DNA from: a virus
Direction: 5' to 3' (one strand)
Virus record (IMG/VR): IMGVR_UViG_3300015192_000009
Location: 1-21,432 of that record
DNA length: 21,432 nucleotides
The notes under the pieces are model-generated. The model did no database searches. It had not been told where the DNA came from and saw only the letters and a list, made by a program, of their open reading frames with translations. Within the stretch, counting starts at the first letter, position 1, and each line of letters opens with the position of its first letter. Position numbers and translations under genes: made by a program. Positions 18,562 to 21,432 of the stretch are shown in pieces.

Positions 18562-19350
18562 ATGACCACAGCACAGAATGTCCTTGATGTAGCTCGCAGC
18601 CAGATCGGCTACCACGAGGTTGGCACGAACTGGACGAAGTTCTGGCAAGAGCTCGAGCCGTCCATGCAAGGCCAGCCGTGGTGTGCGGCCTTCGCCAGCT
18701 GGGTGTTCAAGCACGCCGGCTTCCCGCTGCCAGCCATCGACCGGGCTTACGGCTACGTCAGCGCGTTGGACGGGATGCGGTACGGCCAGTCCCACGGTCT
18801 GTGGGACACCTCAGGGCACTACGCGCCCGGTGACCTGATGATCTTCGGCGGTGGCGAGCACACCGGTATCTGTGAGTCCGATGATGGCGTCACGTTGCAC
18901 ACCATCGACGGCAACTGGGGTGACCAGGTCACGCGGGTCGTTCGCAGCCACGGGATCTACGTGAGCGGCGCGGTGAAGACGTCCCGTCTGCTAACGGGCG
19001 TTAGCACGGCACCTGCGCCGACTCCGGCAACTCCGGCCGGTACCCGCAACCTGGCGCAGACCCAGGCCATCCAGAACGCCGTCCATGTCACCGCCGACGG
19101 AGCGTGGGGTGACATCACCTCGCACGCCGCGACCGTGGTGATCCGCAGGGACCTCACCAACGTGCGCTACCTGCAGGCCCGGGTCGGCGCGATCCAGGAC
19201 GGCATCTGGGGTTCGCTGTCCGAGGCCGCCCGTGTCGGTGCGGTCAAGGCCATCCAGTCGGCGATCGGCACCAGCCCCGACGGTGCATGGGGTCCGAACA
19301 GCCAGGCTGCGTGGAACGTCGCCCTCGCCAACAACTACAAGAAGTTCTGA
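18562..19350 (+). CDS. Endolysin: CHAP domain plus PG-binding-like repeats
   Basis: 262 residues from the ATG at 18562, with AAGGGAAG about 6 nt upstream; the open frame reaches back to 17998 but only as a shadow inside the capsid gene. Residues 1-140 are a CHAP amidase/endopeptidase domain: PWCAAFASWVF with Cys41, HYAPGDLMIFGGG, GEHTGICE with His100 and TIDGNWGD with Asn118. A Thr/Pro/Ala linker (146-160) follows. The C-terminal 100 residues have three DG(A/I)WG units at about 179, 213 and 240, as in peptidoglycan-binding repeats. It would cut host peptidoglycan. There is no signal peptide and no holin next to it. It is unusual in lying directly after the capsid gene instead of at the end of the tail genes. 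Confidence 0.85.
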   Translation: MTTAQNVLDVARSQIGYHEVGTNWTKFWQELEPSMQGQPWCAAFASWVFKHAGFPLPAIDRAYGYVSALDGMRYGQSHGLWDTSGHYAPGDLMIFGGGEHTGICESDDGVTLHTIDGNWGDQVTRVVRSHGIYVSGAVKTSRLLTGVSTAPAPTPATPAGTRNLAQTQAIQNAVHVTADGAWGDITSHAATVVIRRDLTNVRYLQARVGAIQDGIWGSLSEAARVGAVKAIQSAIGTSPDGAWGPNSQAAWNVALANNYKKF

Positions 19351-19351
19351 G

Positions 19352-19921
19352 ATGACAGTCAGCACGGACATGACGGGGATTAACGTCCCCACGGCGCGCA
19401 CTGAAATGGGCCCGCAGGTCAAGGCCCGCAACGCCGACGAGGAGGTGTGGGGGATGCAGGTCGCCGGTGCGGTGTCGCTGCGGGTGACCCAGTTCAACCG
19501 CTTCGGCCAGCCGGTGGAGGCCAGCTTGACCATGGGCCCGAACAGGCAGGGGCAGCAGTTCCGCATCCAGAAGATTGACCGGGAAGAGAACCAGGCCCGG
19601 TGCATGAGCAAGGACCACGACCCGTTCTTGAACGGGATGCTGGTGCGGATCGACGCGGACCAGCAGGAGGACCCGATGACCGCCTCCACAGATGCCTTGT
19701 CCACCGAGCAGCTCCTCGAGATCTACGACCTGGACACCAAGAAGTTCCAGGCCCGGGTCAAGGGTTTGGGCGAGCTGCCGATGCGCCGCCTCGCCGAGGT
19801 GGGGGAGTCCATGGACTGCTCGCACCTGCAGATCACTTTCGTGCGGGACCTGATCGCCGAGCGGTATTCGGTGGGCGGTCCCCAGACCACGATGGACCTC
19901 GGGGAGCGGATGTCCTCATAG
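19352..19921 (+). CDS. Virion-associated-looking protein of unknown function
   Basis: 189 residues from an ATG one base after the endolysin stop. There is no separate ribosome site, so it probably depends on re-initiation. The first part has TDMTGINVPTARTEMGPQVK, then VWGMQVAGAVSLRVTQFNRF and MGPNRQGQQFRIQKIDREEN, which read as beta strands. The second half is helical with ALSTEQLLEIYDLDTKKFQA, LGELPMRRLAEV and LQITFVRDLIAERYSV. There is no known motif. The position between the endolysin and small head/tail-like genes suggests a structural or assembly role, but no family is recognised. Confidence 0.6.
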   Translation: MTVSTDMTGINVPTARTEMGPQVKARNADEEVWGMQVAGAVSLRVTQFNRFGQPVEASLTMGPNRQGQQFRIQKIDREENQARCMSKDHDPFLNGMLVRIDADQQEDPMTASTDALSTEQLLEIYDLDTKKFQARVKGLGELPMRRLAEVGESMDCSHLQITFVRDLIAERYSVGGPQTTMDLGERMSS

Positions 19922-19927
19922 ACCCGG

Positions 19928-19985
19928 CGGGGGCCGGGGGATGACGGCCGGCGAGGCGCGTGAACCCGCGGCCCCCGTTGGCTTA
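19928..19985 (+). terminator. Long-stem terminator-like hairpin
   Basis: CGGGGGCCG (19928-19936) and CGGCCCCCG (19969-19977) form a 9-bp stem around a 32-nt GC-rich loop, followed by TTGGCTTATT. The T-run is weak, so termination may be partial. Confidence 0.55.
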
Positions 19986-20032
19986 TTGCACCAGCAACCG
20001 ATGTATTCATTGACCTACCCGAAGGAGCTCCA

Positions 20033-20254
20033 ATGATTCTCTCCACCTGTGACCAGTGTGGTCTGACCGACGACCACCCGAAGGTCATCTCCTTCGGTGG
20101 GGGCAATCATCACCACGACTGCCTCCCGGCAGCCCAGAAGGCCGAGATGATCGCCGCCGAGCCCCAGGTCGCCTTGATCATCGCTCAGGCTGAGTCCGGT
20201 GTCACCGGGGATGCTCTGCGCACGTTCATCGAAGCTCTTCCCCCCGAAGCCTGA
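20033..20254 (+). CDS. Small zinc-binding protein
   Basis: 73 residues; GAAGGAG lies 6 nt before the ATG. Near the start it has TCDQCG, then a beta turn and GGGNHHHDCLPAAQ, so C-x2-C ... H-x2-D-C gives a possible zinc site. A helix rich in Ala and Glu (KAEMIAAEPQVALIIAQAE) and a short C-terminal helix follow. The gene stands alone after a hairpin and 14 nt before the next structural gene. No exact family is recognised; zinc knuckles of this size are common between phage structural genes. Confidence 0.6.
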   Translation: MILSTCDQCGLTDDHPKVISFGGGNHHHDCLPAAQKAEMIAAEPQVALIIAQAESGVTGDALRTFIEALPPEA

Positions 20255-20268
20255 GAGGCTGATCAAAA

Positions 20269-20667
20269 ATGGCTGCACTCGTTCAAGTTCACGCGAACAA
20301 CATCCTCGACGCCTCCTTGGGCACTGCGGCGTTCACCGCGACCACGACCCCGCTGAAGTGCCGCCTGATGACGGCCATCGGTTCGGCCACCGCGGCTGGC
20401 ACTGAGCTGGGCTCTGGTGGTTCCTACGTCGCGGGCACCGGCCTGACCCCGGCGACCATGGCGGCGGCTGCTGCTGGCTCTGCGGCCTCTTCGGTGGCGC
20501 TGACCCAGACCAACATGCCTGCGGCCACGATCACGGCCATCGAGCTGTGGGACTCCGCTGGCACCCCGCTGCGTAAGTGGTACGGCGCGCTGACCGCCAA
20601 CAAGACCACGAACGCCGGAGACACCTTCACCATCGCTGCGGGCTCGCTCACCGCCGCCCTGACCTGA
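20269..20667 (+). CDS. Phage virion protein, tail-fibre-annotated family
   Basis: 132 residues; GAGAGG lies about 10 nt before the ATG. It contains ILDASLGTAAFTATTTPLKC, LMTAIGSATAAGTEL, GGSYVAGTGLTPATM, NMPAATITAIELWDSAGTP and LRKWYGALTANKTTNAG. It ends DTFTIAAGSLTAAL. That order is a highly conserved small beta-sandwich family in actinophages, often annotated as tail fibre or minor virion protein (recalled). It would sit on the virion surface and may help adsorption or head decoration. The low complexity (Ala, Thr, Gly) reflects the beta-rich fold and is not a repeat. Confidence 0.7.
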   Translation: MAALVQVHANNILDASLGTAAFTATTTPLKCRLMTAIGSATAAGTELGSGGSYVAGTGLTPATMAAAAAGSAASSVALTQTNMPAATITAIELWDSAGTPLRKWYGALTANKTTNAGDTFTIAAGSLTAALT

Positions 20668-20691
20668 CCCTTAGCCTGAGAGGGGCCAGCT

Positions 20692-21432
20692 ATGGCGGAG
20701 TCTTCTGTCCCGATCACCGCCGGGGCTGGAACGAGTATTGCGACGTGGACTGACCCTGCCGGGTTCGCTCGGCAGATCATGCTTCAGGGTGACTCGATCA
20801 GCGGGGCGGTGGCCGGGGTCACTGCGAACGGCCGGGTGAAGACCGGCCCGGATCACCTGCTGTTCCATGGGATGTTCGCTTCTGCCGCCCAGAACACTGG
20901 AGTGTGGAAGTACATCTCGGGGTCGGGTATGACCGCCAGCCAGTCCGGCGGGTTCCTGTTGTTGAACGCGACCAGCAACTTGACTTCCGGCACTGGTTGT
21001 TCCATGCAGTCGTGGCGGTACGTGTCATTCATCGACTCCACGACGTGCACGCTCACCATCCAGGTGCTCATCACTGCCGGTAACATCTTGGCCGGTCAGG
21101 TGATGGAGTGGGGCTTGTTCGTGCCCACGACCTTGGCTCCAACGGAGGGTGTGTACTTCCGGTACACCTCAGCTGGGCTGATCGGCGTGGTGAACAACAA
21201 CGGCACTGAGTCCACGGTGGCACTCGGTGGGGTGAACTACTTCACGTTGAACGTGGGCAGTGACACCTCGGTCGTCGTTGATGAGCGCAGTGTCCAGTTC
21301 TTTGTCGCCGGCGCCCTGCTGGGGACGATCAGTATCGGTGCGGCGAACAGCAATATCTTTGAGAACCTGGGTCTGCCCATCGGTCTTCAGCAGCGCAACT
21401 CGGGTACGGTCACGGGCACCGCGGCCCAGCTG
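20692..21432 (+). CDS. Virion appendage or fibre-like protein, truncated by the window edge
   Basis: The frame from the ATG at 20692 (GAGAGGGG about 6 nt upstream) is open for 247 codons and runs off the right end. It reads MAESSVPITAGAGTSIATWT, then AGFARQIMLQGDSISGAVAG, a run of beta-strand candidates with WKYISGSGMTASQSGGF and TCTLTIQVLITAGNILAGQV, LAPTEGVYFRYTSAGLIGVV and VVVDERSVQFFVAGALLGTI. The pattern of short strands and Gly/Ser turns is that of jelly-roll receptor-binding or adhesion proteins. There is no signal peptide and no Cys-rich domain. It follows the small virion protein by 24 nt and is probably in the same operon. The C-terminal half is outside the window. Confidence 0.7.
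   Translation, partial: MAESSVPITAGAGTSIATWTDPAGFARQIMLQGDSISGAVAGVTANGRVKTGPDHLLFHGMFASAAQNTGVWKYISGSGMTASQSGGFLLLNATSNLTSGTGCSMQSWRYVSFIDSTTCTLTIQVLITAGNILAGQVMEWGLFVPTTLAPTEGVYFRYTSAGLIGVVNNNGTESTVALGGVNYFTLNVGSDTSVVVDERSVQFFVAGALLGTISIGAANSNIFENLGLPIGLQQRNSGTVTGTAAQL

Noticed and set aside
17337-18569. 410-codon open frame on the minus strand
   Set aside because: It is antisense to the major capsid gene, with long Asp/Val/Leu/Glu runs typical of reverse-frame shadows and no recognisable domain.
20269-20667. Tandem repeat or low-complexity element
   Set aside because: The Ala/Thr/Gly richness comes from a beta-sandwich virion family; no exact DNA repeat units are present.

Overview
The window reads as part of a tailed double-stranded DNA bacteriophage (or prophage) genome from a high-GC actinobacterial host. 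Codon use is strongly G/C-biased at third positions, GTG starts are common, genes overlap by 1-4 nt (ATGA, GTGA, TGATG), and the order small-terminase candidates, large terminase, portal, maturation protease, scaffold, decoration protein, major capsid protein is that of siphophage head modules. No tRNA, rRNA, CRISPR array, insertion sequence or integrase was seen.

Layout. (1) 1-825, minus strand: a truncated ParB-like protein and a zinc-ribbon/DUF4258-like protein. (2) 938-2062, plus strand: four small genes; one (1539-1805) looks like a small beta-rich virion protein and one carries two CxxC motifs. (3) 2071-3154: a two-gene cassette (secreted protein plus two-helix membrane protein) bracketed by two nearly identical terminators, which looks like a moron. 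(4) 3206-4564, minus strand: a Myb/SANT-like HTH protein, a structured gene-free gap, a 51-residue zinc-ribbon protein, a protein resembling the RNA polymerase alpha C-terminal domain, and a conserved phage protein. (5) 4653-8070, plus strand: twelve genes, each overlapping the next by 1-7 nt, behind one clear promoter with an inverted repeat just downstream of its -10. The first gene is a LexA-like winged helix, a likely autoregulator. Others include several small zinc-knuckle proteins and a RuvC-like resolvase. (6) 8071-8319: a gene-free stretch with three successive strong stem-loops. (7) 8320-12700: a small-terminase candidate, an HNH endonuclease, an HTH protein and the large terminase, whose ATPase domain is interrupted by a 346-residue intein with an intact LAGLIDADG endonuclease. 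(8) 12751-18443: portal, protease, scaffold, decoration and capsid. (9) 18562-21432: a CHAP endolysin placed directly after the capsid gene, then small virion-associated genes and a truncated appendage-like protein.

How it fits together. TerS/TerL package DNA through the portal. The protease matures a prohead built on the scaffold, and the decoration protein probably stabilises the shell. The 4653-8070 operon looks like an early or accessory module with its own repressor. The minus-strand cluster looks regulatory. Strong terminators after 1207, 2062, 3097, 16165, 18443 and 19921 divide the plus strand into separate transcription units.

Most unusual points: the terminase intein has Ser1 but Gln at +1, where a nucleophile is expected; a stand-alone alpha-CTD-like protein has lost the usual DNA-contact residues; the maturation protease carries three N-terminal zinc-knuckle repeats; the 8.1-8.2 kb region is highly structured and shares a hairpin with the protease terminator; and an AACG-NN-CGTT palindrome recurs at gene-block boundaries. 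All family assignments come from reading motifs; no database search was run.
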